Source: Caenorhabditis elegans (lineage: Eukaryota; Nematoda; Chromadorea; Rhabditida; Rhabditidae). Taken from it: DNA of 64,000 bases. This document shows, piece by piece, positions 12,280-23,750 of the stretch (within the stretch, counting starts at the first letter, position 1; each line of letters opens with the position of its first letter). The position numbers and the translations under genes were made by a program. Where the stretch lies: assembly GCF_000002985.6 (NCBI RefSeq), contig NC_003279.8, forward strand, positions 1,860,001 to 1,924,000. The letters run 5' to 3'. The notes beneath the pieces are model-generated. The model saw nothing but the letters and a program-made list of their open reading frames with translations. It was not told the origin of the DNA and did not search any database.

Positions 12280-14176
12280 TTTCCGGGTTTTTTGCTGATT
12301 TGCTACCTTAAAAATCAATATTTTAGTCGGAAAAAAGGAATTATAAACGATTTAATCCATTTATTTACGAATTTGATTCAATAAACTGACGGAACGGTGG
12401 TGACGAAATATATTTTATAAACAAACGGGCAGAAATATGAGTCAGAACTATCGGGTGACGTGGCAATCTTATCAATTTGGGTCTCGACACGATATTTATT
12501 CGATTTTTATGGATTTTTTGCAAAAAAAAATTGGAAAAAATCGGCTAAAAATAGAGAAAATCGATGAAAATTGTGAAAAATTAAAAAATTAAAAAAAGAA
12601 AAAAACTACAGTACCCCCTGAACGACACATACCCGTTTTGATGTTATCGTGGCGAGACCTATGCCACCCTTTTAGGGTATGGTCCTTTAAAATTACAGCA
12701 AGATTTGGATTTGTTTTTCTGTTTTTTAATGAATTAATTAATTAAAATTTGAAAAGAGGGGTTTTCATTCAATTTTTTTCGAAATTTTGCACAATAAACA
12801 AGAATTTAAATATTTTTCGGTGCAAAATTACATTTTTTAGGGAAAAATCAAGATTTCTGTATGAATTTTTCAAAATTAAGACAGATTTTCATCATTTTTC
12901 TGAAATAAATCTGTTTTCAAAAATCTTAACAATTCCGAAAAATGGAAAAAATTCGGTAAAACACCTCTGAATTTAAAAAAAAAGCAAAATCGGAATGAAA
13001 AAAAATTTCGAGAAAAAATCCAAATTTTGACTTAAAATCTAAAAAAATGGCCGATTTTAGACGTTTTTTAGTTCAAAAATGGGCTTTTTCGGAGAAAAAT
13101 TACATTTTTTAAAAAGGAAAGTAACATATTTTAAGTGAAAAAGTCACGATTTCTGTACGAATTTTTGAAATTAAGACAGAGCTATTCATCATTTTTCTGA
13201 AAATTAAGTCAGTTTTTAAAAATTTTAATAATTTCAGAAAATTCAAAAAAAATTTCGCAAGTCAGAATTAAAATTTTCGAAAAAAAATCCAAATTTTTTA
13301 AGAAATTTTTTTTCAATCTGAAAAACGGCCCATTTTAGACATTTCTAATTAAAAAATTGTGAGAAAATGGGGGTTTTTCAGGGAAAATTACAAAAAATTA
13401 CAAAAAAAAGCAAAGTCCTAATTGAAATTTTCGCAAAAAAAAAACCATCAATTTTCAGTTTTTTTTTTTAATTTTGAGGCTTCTCATGAATAAAAATATA
13501 AATAAAATTTAAAAAAGAAAATGTTTTGATTTTTGATAAGAATTAAAAATTTAAAATTAAATAAAAAAATATATAAATTCTGAATAAAAGACCCCTGCCA
13601 CGTCACAATAAAAATGCGAAATCTTGTATTTCCCTATTTCCTGATTTCCTTTGCCCGCGGCGTCTCAATAATCCCCTCCAAGTGTGAAGAAAGTAGAAAA
13701 AAAAGATGCCAAAAGATTAAGAAAAAAACAGAATAAGCCTAATTACATGTAACACACACAAACACTTATTCGTGGAACATCCTGGGGGTCTCGAGGGGAA
13801 AGAGAACGAGAAGCCAGAACGCCAGAAGTGTTAGAGACGCAGAGAACATGGGATGTTCTCTGCGTCTCCCTCTCACTCACGCACTAACTTTCTGCGCTCT
13901 CTGCGCTCTCTGCACTCTCCCAAGCCACCAGTGTGTGTGTGTGCCTCCTTCTTTCCCTTTTTAAGCACCCAATTAATATTTGCCTGCTTCTCTGCAGTCT
14001 CTTACCTCCTGTGTCTCCAGGGAGGCGACTTCTCTCCCTCTCCGTCTGCCTGCCTGTGTGTGTGTGTGTGTGTGCGTCCTCCTGAAAAATCGATATACTT
14101 TTCTCCCCCATGCGATTTATTTTCAATTTCACATTGTAACCTACTATATATTGCTTTTTTCTTCTTTTTTTCCCCT
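12280..14176. promoter_or_regulatory. shared upstream region of scm-1 and tub-2
   Basis: This 1.9-kb gap separates two divergent start codons, so it must hold both promoters. It shows long A/T runs at 12.5-13.6 kb, a GC-richer block at 13.6-14.1 kb, pyrimidine tracts just before the tub-2 ATG, a (GT)n run at 14055-14075 and the hairpin at 13834-13868. No clear spliced-leader acceptor precedes the tub-2 ATG. For scm-1, AG acceptors lie 17 and 29 bp before the ATG. An upstream in-frame ATG for tub-2 at 13853 would add 108 low-complexity residues and is disfavoured. Confidence 0.5.
13834..13868. promoter_or_regulatory. perfect hairpin in the tub-2 upstream region
   Basis: GAGACGCAGAGAACAT at 13834-13849 is exactly reversed as ATGTTCTCTGCGTCTC at 13853-13868 with a 3-nt loop. 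It lies about 310 bp before the tub-2 ATG. The arm contains the CTGCGTCTC string that also recurs in the CACGTGG MITEs. Confidence 0.65.
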
Positions 14177-17100
14177 ATGAAAATACTATGGGAGAGCGAC
14201 TGGCAAGGAGCCAGAATCGAGCAAACCATCACCCATTTGTCATGGATCCAACAGCAGGACAAACCAGACCACGGATTGCTGGGAGTCGGCACCGAAACTG
14301 GATCCGTAGGTGTTACACTGACAGACTTCAAGCCCACTCCAGATGACCTTACCCGTTATAACTTTAACCTTCGAGGACATCATAACGCTATTCGAATGGT
14401 TACGTGGAATAAGAGCCAGTCAAAATTGGCCTCTTGCGATGCATCCGGAATCATTTATGTTTGGGTCCGAAATGACGATCGGTGGTCCGTGGAACTCGTC
14501 AACGATCGAGGCGTCAAAGTGAGTGACCTTAGCTGGAGCCCGTGCGGCGGATCCGCGCTAATATGCTATGACGACAATTTTGTGCTCATCGGAAGTGCCA
14601 ACGGCCAGCGTGTCTGGAGTAACTCCTTCCCGCTGCCTGCAGCTGTCACCTGTGGAGTATGGGCCCCGGATTCCAGGCAACTGGTGTTAGGCTTTTCCAC
14701 TGGAACTATTCAAGTTTTGTCGAATGCCGGAGTGAATATCACGTCGAGAAGTTTCACAGAAGACAAGCTCACACAAATGGCATTTTCCCCGTTGCGAACC
14801 AAAGTTCGAGAGGTTGAATGGACGCTTGCGATGTTGAGTAGTGCTAACAAGATCTACATGATATCTGCTTACGATCAACTTCACCCCGCAATTTATCGCT
14901 CGAAATTTCAAGTAATACGTATGGAATGGAACACGGACGGTACGATTCTCGCCTTAATAAACGCCAACAATGAGCTCGTCATGATTGACACCACCTGCCG
15001 AGTCATACATCGTGAGCGGATCCCGATCGCGGATAAGGAGAAGACACTAATCCCGAATCCCCCACCAACTCAGAAGCTTACAGCCTTCACTTGGGCTCAT
15101 AACGGAAATGTGGTGATAATCGCTGCCGGCGGGTGTCTGACTGTCGGACGGATTCTGTTCGGCGTCCCATCGCTCTTCGAAATTGTGACGTACGATCTGT
15201 GGAAGATGATGGGATGCTCGTCAAAAAAAGTGGATAAGCTGCCGATTCCACTCAAGGAGATGAATGCGTTGCGAGAGCTCGATCATCACGTCATCAGGGT
15301 GAGTTAATCCGTTGGTGGAAAGGATTATATTTCCTTTTTAAGATATACATTTATATTCAATAGGAGAAAACCGAGAAAACCTCTGAATCGGCGATAATGA
15401 TGACTAAAAGTTTGAACTTATAGAAAAATATTATTTGGTAGAGCTAGGTCCTGATCCAGGGTAGAGCGGCAATCGGAAAAAAAAATGGTACGTCCATGAA
15501 AGTGCGCTCTACTGCTCTATGCGTATAACACTGGTTTGAGGGTATCAACAATAAATTCATTGGTGTCATTAAATAGAGATTTTTCTGTAGAACATTGTTC
15601 ATACGCAACATTTTTTAAAAAATTGAGCCGTTTTCGAGATAAATCCAATATAAAAATGTGACTACTGTAGAAATTAGTGTATGTACGCGAGGTTTGCCTC
15701 CCCGTGATTGCCGATCGACGATCTCCGATTGCCGCTCTCCCATGGTCCTGATCCAGGATGAATCTGAATTGTATCCCTAATCCATTTTTGAAAAGTGGAG
15801 TAGCGCCAGTCGGGAAAATTTTAAAAAAAGTAGCGAAAAAAAAAGAAGGAAATCGCTTTTCAACGGTAAAATTATCCCACGCTCACGAGAAACGCGCAAG
15901 CCCTTGCCCAAGTTTGGCCCAAAAATATTGACTTGGATCAGAAGTTGGGTAAACTTGGGCAAAAGTTGGGCAAGACTTTGGCAAAACTTTGGCCCAAATT
16001 TTTTTGTTCCGTTTCAAACTTGGGCCAAAGTTTGGCAAGAGTTGGGTGAAACTTGTGCTGAACTTTGATGTGCCCTAAAAGTCTTGCCCAACTTTTATAT
16101 TTTTTCGGACAAACTTGGGCAAGAAGCTAAAGCCAAATGCCGAGCACTGTCAAAAAGTGGCAATTTTTGCCACTCATAATTTTGGAAGTCGACCAAAAAA
16201 AAATGTTTTTTCCTTCACTTTTTATACTATAATTTTTTTATTATTATTCGTATTAAAACATTGAAGGGGTCGGCCTCAAAATGTCAATTTTTCCAAAATT
16301 TTGGCGAATTGCCAAAACTTTGGCTTCAAGCTAGCTTTTTTTCAAAAATCCTCTGCAAATTTTGTGTTCTTTCAGAATTTGAAAACCTATTTAAATACCA
16401 CATTCAAAACGCTTCCATATCCGCCGAGTTCAAGCAGAAAAAGTGGATTTTCAGTCAGACCATTTATATGCAAAATTGCAGTAGATTTCTATAAACACCC
16501 AAAACTTTCATTTTCAGTGTCGAATACCCCGGTCCCAAGACATGTGCTCCTACGTGTGCAGTGTGGTGGACGCCCGATGCTACTGTACAATACGGCCATT
16601 GGCACGTGGCAGTCACACTTATGTACTCTGCTTCGAACATCTCGGAGGACTGGTCCCATTGCTTCTCGGACGTCAGGTCAATCGGTTTTTACCGCAATTT
16701 CAGATTTTCATGTATCAGTCGAAGCCACCTACGAGCTCACCGCCTAGTGGCTCTTCTGCCCAAGTTGGTAAGGAATTTTTGAATTTTTTTAAAAATTCAA
16801 AACCACGTTAAAATATCCCGACTCACGGGTTCTATCTTCAATAAAATTTTAACTAAGAGTTTGGTGGTACTTTACATTTTTTGACCGCTGAAATATTTGG
16901 CAGACATGTTTTTTTTAATGAAGCTGTCACGTGGTGCAAGGCTGTCTCATTTCGCCTTGATCTACCAAAAATGTGGGAATTTTTGGCCAAAAAATGTGAC
17001 GTCAGCACCACTTTCTTAACCATGTGAAATCAGTTGAGAACTCTGCCGCATTTTTTGTAGATCTAGATAGATCAAAGCCGAAATGAGACACTCTGAAACC

Positions 17101-20100
17101 ATGTGCGACGTCACAGCTCACCAGGTTTCAGAGTGTTTCATTTCGGCTTGATCTACTTAGATCTACAAAAAATGCGGCAGAGTTCTCAACTGATTTCACA
17201 TGGTTAAGAACGTGGTGCTGACGTCACATTTTTTTGGGCCAAAAATTCCCGCATTTTTTGTAGATCAAACCATAATGGGACAGTAGTCCGGCACCATGTG
17301 ACGTCGATATTACACTATAGAATTTTCATGACAAATTCCACACACAAAGCGGTTTGTACTACGTGGCTGTGAAAACAGAAAACTCGGCCACGCTTCTATC
17401 GGAGCATTTATTCGAAAATCGCCTCCCAGGAAAGGCGGAACCCTTTTTAGAAGATAGTTTTCGAAAAGTATCAGATGAATCTTGGGTGAAAAATTGAAGT
17501 TAAATGGTTGGCCGAGTTCTGGAGTTTTCTAGGCCACGTAGCGAAAACCGCTCTGTTTGAAAAATATTCTAGGCCATTGATTTTAATTTTGTTCACTCTC
17601 CCTGCCCCTGTACCAAACGCTCAATATTATTCCAGAAGACGTAAACTCCATATTCCGCTACTCGACGGGTCGAAACTCACTCTGGCGCCGAAGTAAACGC
17701 CAAATTCGGGCGTTAATGTCAAGGTTTGTTACTTTACTTTTTTTTTTTTGAAATTTCACTCTTGGCCGCCCCCAGTTAATGCAACAAATAACACACACAC
17801 ACACACACACAAAAAAGTTCGAATAATAAATAGAGAGAGAGAGTGACGGAGAGAAAATAACCGGTTTCCCGTGTGTTGAATCATTTCACCTGACGTCATT
17901 GTACGATTTTAACGATAATCCAATGTGATTTGTTGATAAAAATTAATGAAATTATTGGATTCTAGTTTTAAGGGAACCAATCAAAAACATTAACCACGCC
18001 CTTTGCTCGGCTCTGATTGGTTGGCACATTTGATGGTGCCAGAAGCTATCCCATTACGGTTTGATCTACAAAAAATGCGGGATTTTTTTTTCCCTAAAAA
18101 ATGTGATGTCAGCGCGTTCTAAACCATGCAAAATCGGTTGAGAACTTTGCGTCTCTTCTCTCGCATTTTTTGTAGATCAACCACGTGTGCTATAAAGATC
18201 TAATTTTTGACAATTTGTTTTGGTAAAGATTTTTAATCAAAATCACACTATCATATTACAGGAACACAATATTCTGAGAATGCGTATTACACAACATATT
18301 TGACGCGCAAAATATCTCGTAGCGAAAACTACAGTAATCCGTTAAATGACTACTGTAGCGCTTTTGTCGATTTACATGGCTCGTAAATGTATTGACAGCT
18401 AAATATGTTCCATTATTTTCTTATTTTTTCGCTTAAATTTAATATTCTATCGATAAATAAATGATTTAAAATCATTTCGTAAAACGAGATCCCGTAAATC
18501 GACACAATCGCTACCACAGAGCGGTTTTCGCTACGTGGCCTAGAAAACTCCAAAACTCGGCCAACCATTTAACTTCAATTTTTCACCCAGGATTCATCTG
18601 ATACTTTTCGAAAACTATCTTCTTAAAGGGTTCTACCTTTCCTGGGAGGCGTTTTTCGAAAAAATGCTCTTTATTCATTATAGAAGCGTGGCCGAGTTTT
18701 CTGTTTTCGCAGCCACGAAGTAGTCATTTAAAGAATTACTGTAGTTTTCGCTACGAGATATTTTGCGCGTCAAATATGTTGTACGCTTTCTCAGAATATT
18801 GTGTTCCGTTAAATAATACTATTTAAATCAAATTTTCAAAAAAAAGAGAAACCAAATAATACAGTGCATTTTTTTTCAACTTCTACGACTTTAAAGGGGG
18901 CGCATTTACGCGCGATGGTCTCGACACGCGCCACCCATTGATTTTTGGGGTGCGTGACGAGACCCATTGCCGGGACCGTCGTGCGTAAATGCGCCCCACA
19001 GTCTCCTCACGTGGAAATGACGCAACAAGGGGGCTTGCGCGTTTCTCGTGAGCGTGGGAAAATTTTACCCTTGAAAAGTGATTTCCTTCATTTTTCGTTA
19101 CTTTAAAGTGGATTTCATAGTTTTTAATTATGCATCAATTGTTCACATGACTATAAGAAAGATGGAGAAAAAAGAAATTTCAAAACTAATTTAAAAATAG
19201 AGGCCCTGCGTAATAAAGTAAAATCAACCAAAAATTGCTTTTTCTCCAAATTTTCATGTTCATCATTCGTTTTCGGTATAAAACTGTTTTTCATTTAAAA
19301 TATAGTCTTTGATTGAACCTGATAAAATGAAAATATGAAGAAAAAACACAAAATTTAGCGTTTTCGGATTTGTCTCAAAGTCCCACGCGCTGCACGAGAT
19401 TTGCGCCAACAAATCAATTTCCAGCTGAGGAGACTGTGGCGCCCCCTTTAAAGTCGTAGAAGTTGAAAAAAACAACGCACTGTAGAAACCTTCCCATTTT
19501 CAGACACGTCCGCCCCACACGTCCAGACACCCGTCTCCTCCAAGTGACGTCAAATGTGTGGTGCACCCGATTCAACATTTCCTCCCTCTCCCCATCACTA
19601 CTCCCAACATTCCTGGGGCAGGTGATCTACAAGACCTCCGTTCTACACCTCCAGCCAAGACAAATGACCATTGATCTGGCGGTATTGCAGCGAAAAGATG
19701 GCAAGGAACTTCCGGAAGCTTCTGTAGACGGGACCACACATATGACTTCCTCTCCAGATCAGGGACTAACTTCAGAAGAGCGTCAGTTCTTCCAGAAGAT
19801 TCTCGCCGAGTGTCTCTCACTGAGGGCTGTCATCAATTCTTCGAATTTTGGAAAGCCTCCACCGCCTGCTGCAGCTTCTACCATAAGCCTCCCCTGTCAG
19901 CCATCAACATCCAAAGAGCCCGACTCCTCAGCCCACACCACTCCGATCAGCACGAGAACCGTCGAATCAAAGCACGACGTGACGAGTATGGCGAGCTCGG
20001 TGAGCACGTGGCACGAGGAAATTGAAGCGCTGGCGTTTATCGACGGGGATGCCGATGAGAAGGCGATGTTGGTGCAGCCGGCGTTGAAGACCGGATGGGC

Positions 20101-23100
20101 AGCGATGGAACAAGCGAGTAAAAAGGATGCGGAGGTGATACGATCGCACGTGGATAAGTTGGCATCAATTGCAGAACAATTGAGTAAACGACACGGTGAT
20201 TTTAATGTGGTGAGTTGGAGTACAACCTCGGTACCAAGATGCCGGTTGCCGAAAAGCTGCCGAAGTGTCGACAAGCAAAAGTTGCCGGTTGCCGAAGCTT
20301 TTTGAGTCCGGCAACTTCGGCAATTGCCGGTTGCCGAAATTTTTAGGAGTCGGCAACTTCGGCAACTGCCGATATCAATGTCAAATCTTTAATGCACAGA
20401 AAAAAGCATTCAGACTGCCTGAAAAATGCGAAAATTTCACTGTAACCGAAAAAAACGACCATAATTTTTTCCAAAACGCTCAAAAATATGATTTCAACAA
20501 CAAAAAAAACTTTGAAACTTGGTTGCCGGTTGCCGAAATTTTTTTAGGTTCGGCAAAAAAATCTCGGTTGCCGCACAACCGTGCTCCAAATAAAATTCCA
20601 CTTGCTTGGAGGACCTACTATCGTGCCTACCCTCGGCAGATTAGGCAGGCAGATTAGACAAAAAAAAACCCATTTTTAGGTGTTTTTGCCGCTATATAAT
20701 TTGTTGGAATTAAATTTTTAGAAATTTTGACGTCACACCAGGCGTGGGCGGCAATTGCCGTTCGGCATATTGATTTGTCGACGAATTCGGCAAATCGGCA
20801 ATTTGCCGGTTTGCCGATTTGCCGGAAACTTTCTTTTTCGGCAAATTGCCGATTTGCCGGAAATGTTTAGAGGGGGTTTTTATAAGACGGAAACACTTAA
20901 AACTGTGTCTTTTGAATTTTGCCCGTTTTCCTTGGATATTTTCTATGAATTTTCTTATTTTTCAAAATAGATGTAGTAACGTTCATAGGATGCGTTTAAT
21001 TTTGCCATTTGAAATTGAAATTCTGAAATTTCCAAAAAAATAAGTGCGAAACCACAAATTGGCAAAAATTTTCGGCAAATCTGCATTTTGCCGGTTTGCT
21101 GATTTGCCGGAAATTTTCAATTCCGGCAAATTGCCAATTTGCCGATTTGAAGGAAATTTCGATTCCAACAATTTGCCGATTTGCCGGAAAAAAATCGTTT
21201 GCCCCCCCCCCCTGTGTCACACCTTCCAAAAGTAAATTTCCAGCAATTACTGTAGAACACTGAGCTAAGGTGTAAAAAGGTGTAGGCATTTCGTCTCAAA
21301 ACAGGTCTTATGTATACCTGAAAAGTTCTGTAAACCGAACGTTCGGCGCCAGGTCTTTCCAGATTCCGGACGATCCAAGTTATAGCTGATTTCCTTTTCT
21401 GGTTCATTAAAAAAACTGGACATTAGATTTTTTGAAATCCGGGAGCCCGAAAAATGACTAGAAACGTCTAAGCCAGGGGTGTCCGGCAAATTTGTTGAAT
21501 TTGCCGAATTTGCATTTGCCGAGCTCGGCACATTTGCCGATTTTGCCGAGCACGGAGAATTCAAAAAAGTAGACTTTCCGAATTTACCGAGCTCGGCAAA
21601 TTTTGTAGATTTGCCGCGCACATCAAAATGCAATTTTGACCAAAACTATTGATTTTGACCCTAAAAATTTAGTAACATGGCACAAAATTGAGTTATTTTG
21701 ATGCTTAAGCAGACATTTTTGTTCAGAATTCAGTAGTTTTGGTGCTCCAAAAAAACTGAAAAAGGATCAAATTTTTCGGAGTTTGTTAAGCACTGCCCTA
21801 TTCTGCCCTACATTTGCCCTATTTACCGAGCTCGGCAAATTTCGCAGATTTGCCGCACACCCCTGCCCTAAGGCTCTACAAACTGTTAGAGACCACTAAC
21901 CAACAAAATGTTATCCTATGTATTTTAGAAACGAGACAAAGCATCGATCAACAAGATGCGCTCACAAATGAAGACCCTCCTGCGGCGAGTCAACGAGATT
22001 GAGCAAAAAGTGGCGAATGGTGACGTGAAAACCGAAGTCCGTCAGCTGCTGAACACGTTGAACGAGATGAAGAAGGCGTTGGGTGAGGGTGTACCGAAGA
22101 GTGGACGAAGTCTCAATTCAACGTGTAAAATCGAGACAATGACCAATAAGACGCCGTTTTGGAACGAGCAAAATCAGGTTTATCAGCTGGATTTTGGAGG
22201 CCGCGTGACTCAAGAGTCGGCCAAGAATTTCCAGGTAAGAGTTTATATACCAAAACTGGAGAGAGAGAGATATTTCTTTTTTTATTTCTTTTTTGTAAAA
22301 ATTCAACATGTTTGTTTTGTTTGCCTATTACTTGAACACAATATTCTGAGAATGCGTATTGGGCAACATATTTGACGCGCGAAATATCTCGCAGCGATAA
22401 CTACAGTAATTCTTTAAATGACTACTATAGTGCTTGTGTCTGGTATATGCTAAAATTAAGCAAAAAGCATTAGAAAGAAAGAAAATAATACGAAGAAAAT
22501 AAATTCATTTTGAAAATCGACACTAGCGCTTCAGTAGCCATTAAAAAAATTACTGTAGTTTTCGCTACGAGATATTTTGCGCGTCAAATATGTTGTGCAA
22601 TACGCAGAGATCTCAGAATTTTGTGTTTTTGTAATAAAGGGATAGGATTTTAAAAAATGAAGCAAAAATCCACTTTCGGAACAATTTCACGGATCTCTAA
22701 AGTAGAAAAATGTTTTTTTTTCCAAGTTATCTTTCCAATGACATGAGTAGCATTCGAAACAGGGATGTTCGGCATATTTGCCAAATTTGCCGAATTTGCC
22801 GAGTTTGCCGAATTTGCCAAATTAGCCGGGTTTGGCAAAATTGCCGAATTTGCCATATTAGCCGAGTTTGGCAAATTTGCCGATTTTGCCGAATTTGGCG
22901 AGCTTGGCAACTTTTCGGAATTTGCCGAGTTTGGCAAAATTGCCGAATTTGCCAATTTTGACGAGTTTGCCGCGTCTGGCAAATTTTCCGAATTTAACGA
23001 ATTTGCCGAGTTGGACAAATTTGCCGAGCTTCGAAAAATTGCCGAGTTTGACTAACTTGCCGAACTTGGCAAATTTGCCAAATTTGCCATATTTGTCGAG

Positions 23101-23472
23101 TTAGGCAACTTTGCCGAGTTTGACAAAATTGCCGAATTTGCCAATTTTGTCGAGTCTGCCGAGTCTGGCAAATTTTCCGAATTTAGCGAATTTTCCGAGC
23201 TTGGCAAATTTTCGAAATTTGCCATATTTGCCGAGTTAGGCAAATTTGCCAAATTTCACCGAATTCGCTGAGTTTGCCAAAACGTCAATATAACTTTGCC
23301 TGGCAAATCAAATTTCAAAAAAGTTATTTTCCAGATCGAATTGGACAGCAAACAAGTTCTGCAATTCGGCAGAATCGAAGGCGGCTCGTACACCCTCGAC
23401 TTCCGGTACCCGTTCTCGGCGGCACAGGCGTTTGCCGTCGCACTGGCCAGCATCACACAACGACTTAAATAA
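14177..23472 (+). CDS. tub-2: Tubby-related protein 4 (WD40 + Tubby), TULP4 orthologue
   Basis: Exons: 14177-15298, 16518-16767, 17636-17723, 19504-20209, 21929-22234, 23335-23472; 2610 bp, 869 aa; phases 0,1,2,0,0 all close. Residues 1 to about 330 form a WD40 region (GHHNAIRMVTWN, SGIIYVW, VSDLSWSPCGG). About 340-460 is the TULP4 linker (DLWKMMG, SSKKVDKLPIPL, ELDHHVIRCRIPRSQDM). The Tubby domain is split: the first part spans exons 3-4 (NSLWRRSKRQIRALMSR, LGQVIYKTSVLHLQPRQM), then a Ser/Pro-rich insert, then the C-terminal strands in exons 5-6 (TPFWNEQNQVYQLDFGGRV and FAVALASITQRLK). TULP4 proteins are thought to be Cullin-linked adaptors; the substrate is unknown. It is shorter than the human protein because the disordered insert is short. 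Exon 3 is only 88 bp and sits between inverted MITE copies. Confidence 0.94.
15785..16290. repeat. decayed element fragments in tub-2 intron 1
   Basis: It begins with AAAAGTGGAGTAGCGCCAGT, a TTAA-palindrome end. A block (CCCACGCTCACGAGAAACGC at 15878) recurs reversed inside 18862-19482. Next come TTGCCCAAGTTTGGCC-type inverted repeats (15900-16130), then the GGTCGACTTCCAAAATTAT-type block (reversed here) also seen at 25.7, 26.55 and 59.0 kb. Confidence 0.6.
16928..17105. mobile_element. CACGTGG-family MITE, copy 2
   Basis: Runs from CACGTGGTGCAAGGCTGTCT to CTGAAACCATGTG, with CTACAAAAAATGCGG-type ends and TGACGTCAGCAC inside. Intron 2 of tub-2. It is followed after 15 bp by a second copy in opposite orientation. 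Confidence 0.8.
17121..17300. mobile_element. CACGTGG-family MITE, copy 3
   Basis: From CCAGGTTTCAGAGTGTTTCA to GGCACCATGTG, inverted relative to copy 2. The pair could form a 170-bp hairpin. Confidence 0.8.
17340..17563. mobile_element. 224-bp MITE (AACTCGGCC family), copy A
   Basis: Ends are AGCGGTTTGTACTACGTGGC and its reversed relative GCCACGTAGCGAAAACCGCT. The interior holds GAAAACAGAAAACTCGGCCA and AGTATCAGATGAATCTTGGG. It lies 73 bp upstream of tub-2 exon 3. A reversed copy sits at 18514-18722. Confidence 0.75.
17790..17811. repeat. (AC)n microsatellite
   Basis: About 10 AC dinucleotides in tub-2 intron 3, followed by a short GA run. Confidence 0.9.
18030..18187. mobile_element. CACGTGG-family MITE, copy 4
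   Basis: From ATGGTGCCAGAAGCTATCCC to AGATCAACCACGTG. It includes TTGCGTCTCTTCTCTCGCAT. Intron 3 of tub-2. Confidence 0.75.
18262..18806. mobile_element. palindromic MITE (ATATCTCGTAGCG family), copy 2, interrupted
   Basis: Arms GGAACACAATATTCTGAGAA and CTCAGAATATTGTGTTCC bound the usual inverted repeat. The right arm is broken at 18514-18722 by another MITE; without it the right arm resumes at GTCATTTAAAGAATTACTG. Confidence 0.8.
18514..18722. mobile_element. MITE (AACTCGGCC family), copy B, nested
   Basis: Reverse-orientation copy of 17340-17563, from AGAGCGGTTTTCGCTACGTG to GCAGCCACGAAG. It inserted into one arm of the palindrome at 18262-18806. Confidence 0.75.
18862..19482. mobile_element. 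mariner-like MITE with CAGTGC ends
   Basis: Begins CAGTGCATTTTTTTTCAACT and ends in its near inverse ...GTTGAAAAAAACAACGCACTG, with TA on both sides (18860-18861, 19483-19484). Inner ends TTCTACGACTTTAAAGGGGG match the inverse at the right end. The CAGTGC end plus TA duplication is the Tc1/mariner pattern. It ends 21 bp before the acceptor of tub-2 exon 4. A decayed relative lies at 56.37-56.68 kb. Confidence 0.75.
20235..20590. repeat. GGTTGCCGAA repeat in tub-2 intron 4
   Basis: GCCGGTTGCCGAAA and TCGGCAACTTCGGCAA units recur at 20238-20370 and 20520-20585, bounding a unique core. It begins about 25 bp after the exon 4 donor. A short relative is at 59575-59625. Confidence 0.6.
20739..21214. 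mobile_element. hAT-like element with 35-bp minisatellite core, copy 1
   Basis: Starts CAGGCGTGGGCGGCAATTGC and ends in a C-run then CCTG. The flanking octamers CGTCACAC (20731-20738) and TGTCACAC (21215-21222) match at 7 of 8 positions. The interior holds GATTTGCCGGAAATTTTC units on both sides of a unique segment containing TTATAAGACGGAAACACTTA. No transposase. Intron 4 of tub-2. Confidence 0.8.
21474..21865. mobile_element. hAT-like element, GCCGAGCTCGGC type, copy 1
   Basis: Starts CAGGGGTGTCCGGCAAATTT and ends TTTGCCGCACACCCCTG. Flanking octamers GTCTAAGC and CCCTAAGG share CTAAG, a decayed duplication. The interior has TTTGCCGAGCTCGGCA units. It ends 63 bp before tub-2 exon 5. Confidence 0.75.
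22334..22628. mobile_element. palindromic MITE (ATATCTCGTAGCG family), copy 3
   Basis: From GAACACAATATTCTGAGAAT to CTCAGAATTTTGTGTTT, with the same arm motifs as copy 1. Intron 5 of tub-2. Confidence 0.8.
22760..23270. repeat. TTTGCCGAATTTGCCGAG tandem array
   Basis: About 0.5 kb of 12-bp-based units (AATTTGCCGAGT, TTTGGCAAATTT). The left edge CAGGGATGTTCGGCATATTT resembles the hAT-like end CAGGGGTGTGCGGCAAATTT, so this looks like an expanded interior of that element type. Open frames through it (for example 22650-23055, both strands) are repeat artefacts. It ends about 65 bp before tub-2 exon 6. Confidence 0.75.
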
Positions 23473-23750
23473 TCAATAATCGATTGGCTCATATCACCAA
23501 ATCCTACCTTTCCCATTGACAACGAGTCCCAACCAGTTATATTTGTAACCTTCGAAAACCCTGTAGTGTATACCCATCATATCTCGGTTGGTTTTAAAGA
23601 TATCAAAAAACTTTTTAGTACAAATTTGTAGAAAAAAATATTTTGAACATTTTACCAGTTGACAATTTTTTGATAAAATCAGAGCCCACCGAGATATGAG
23701 CTCTTGAAATCTGAAATCAAACTCTGTGATTTGACCGCTAGTTTCTCTTC

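Noticed and set aside
13853..14176. N-terminal extension of the tub-2 frame upstream of 14177
   Set aside because: The extension is low-complexity (Ser/Cys/Val from CT and GT runs). The start at 14177 begins directly with the conserved TULP4 WD40 region.
22650..23252. Asn/Ser/Ala/Leu-rich and Phe/Ala/Glu-rich frames
   Set aside because: They are translations of the 12-bp tandem array in tub-2 intron 5.
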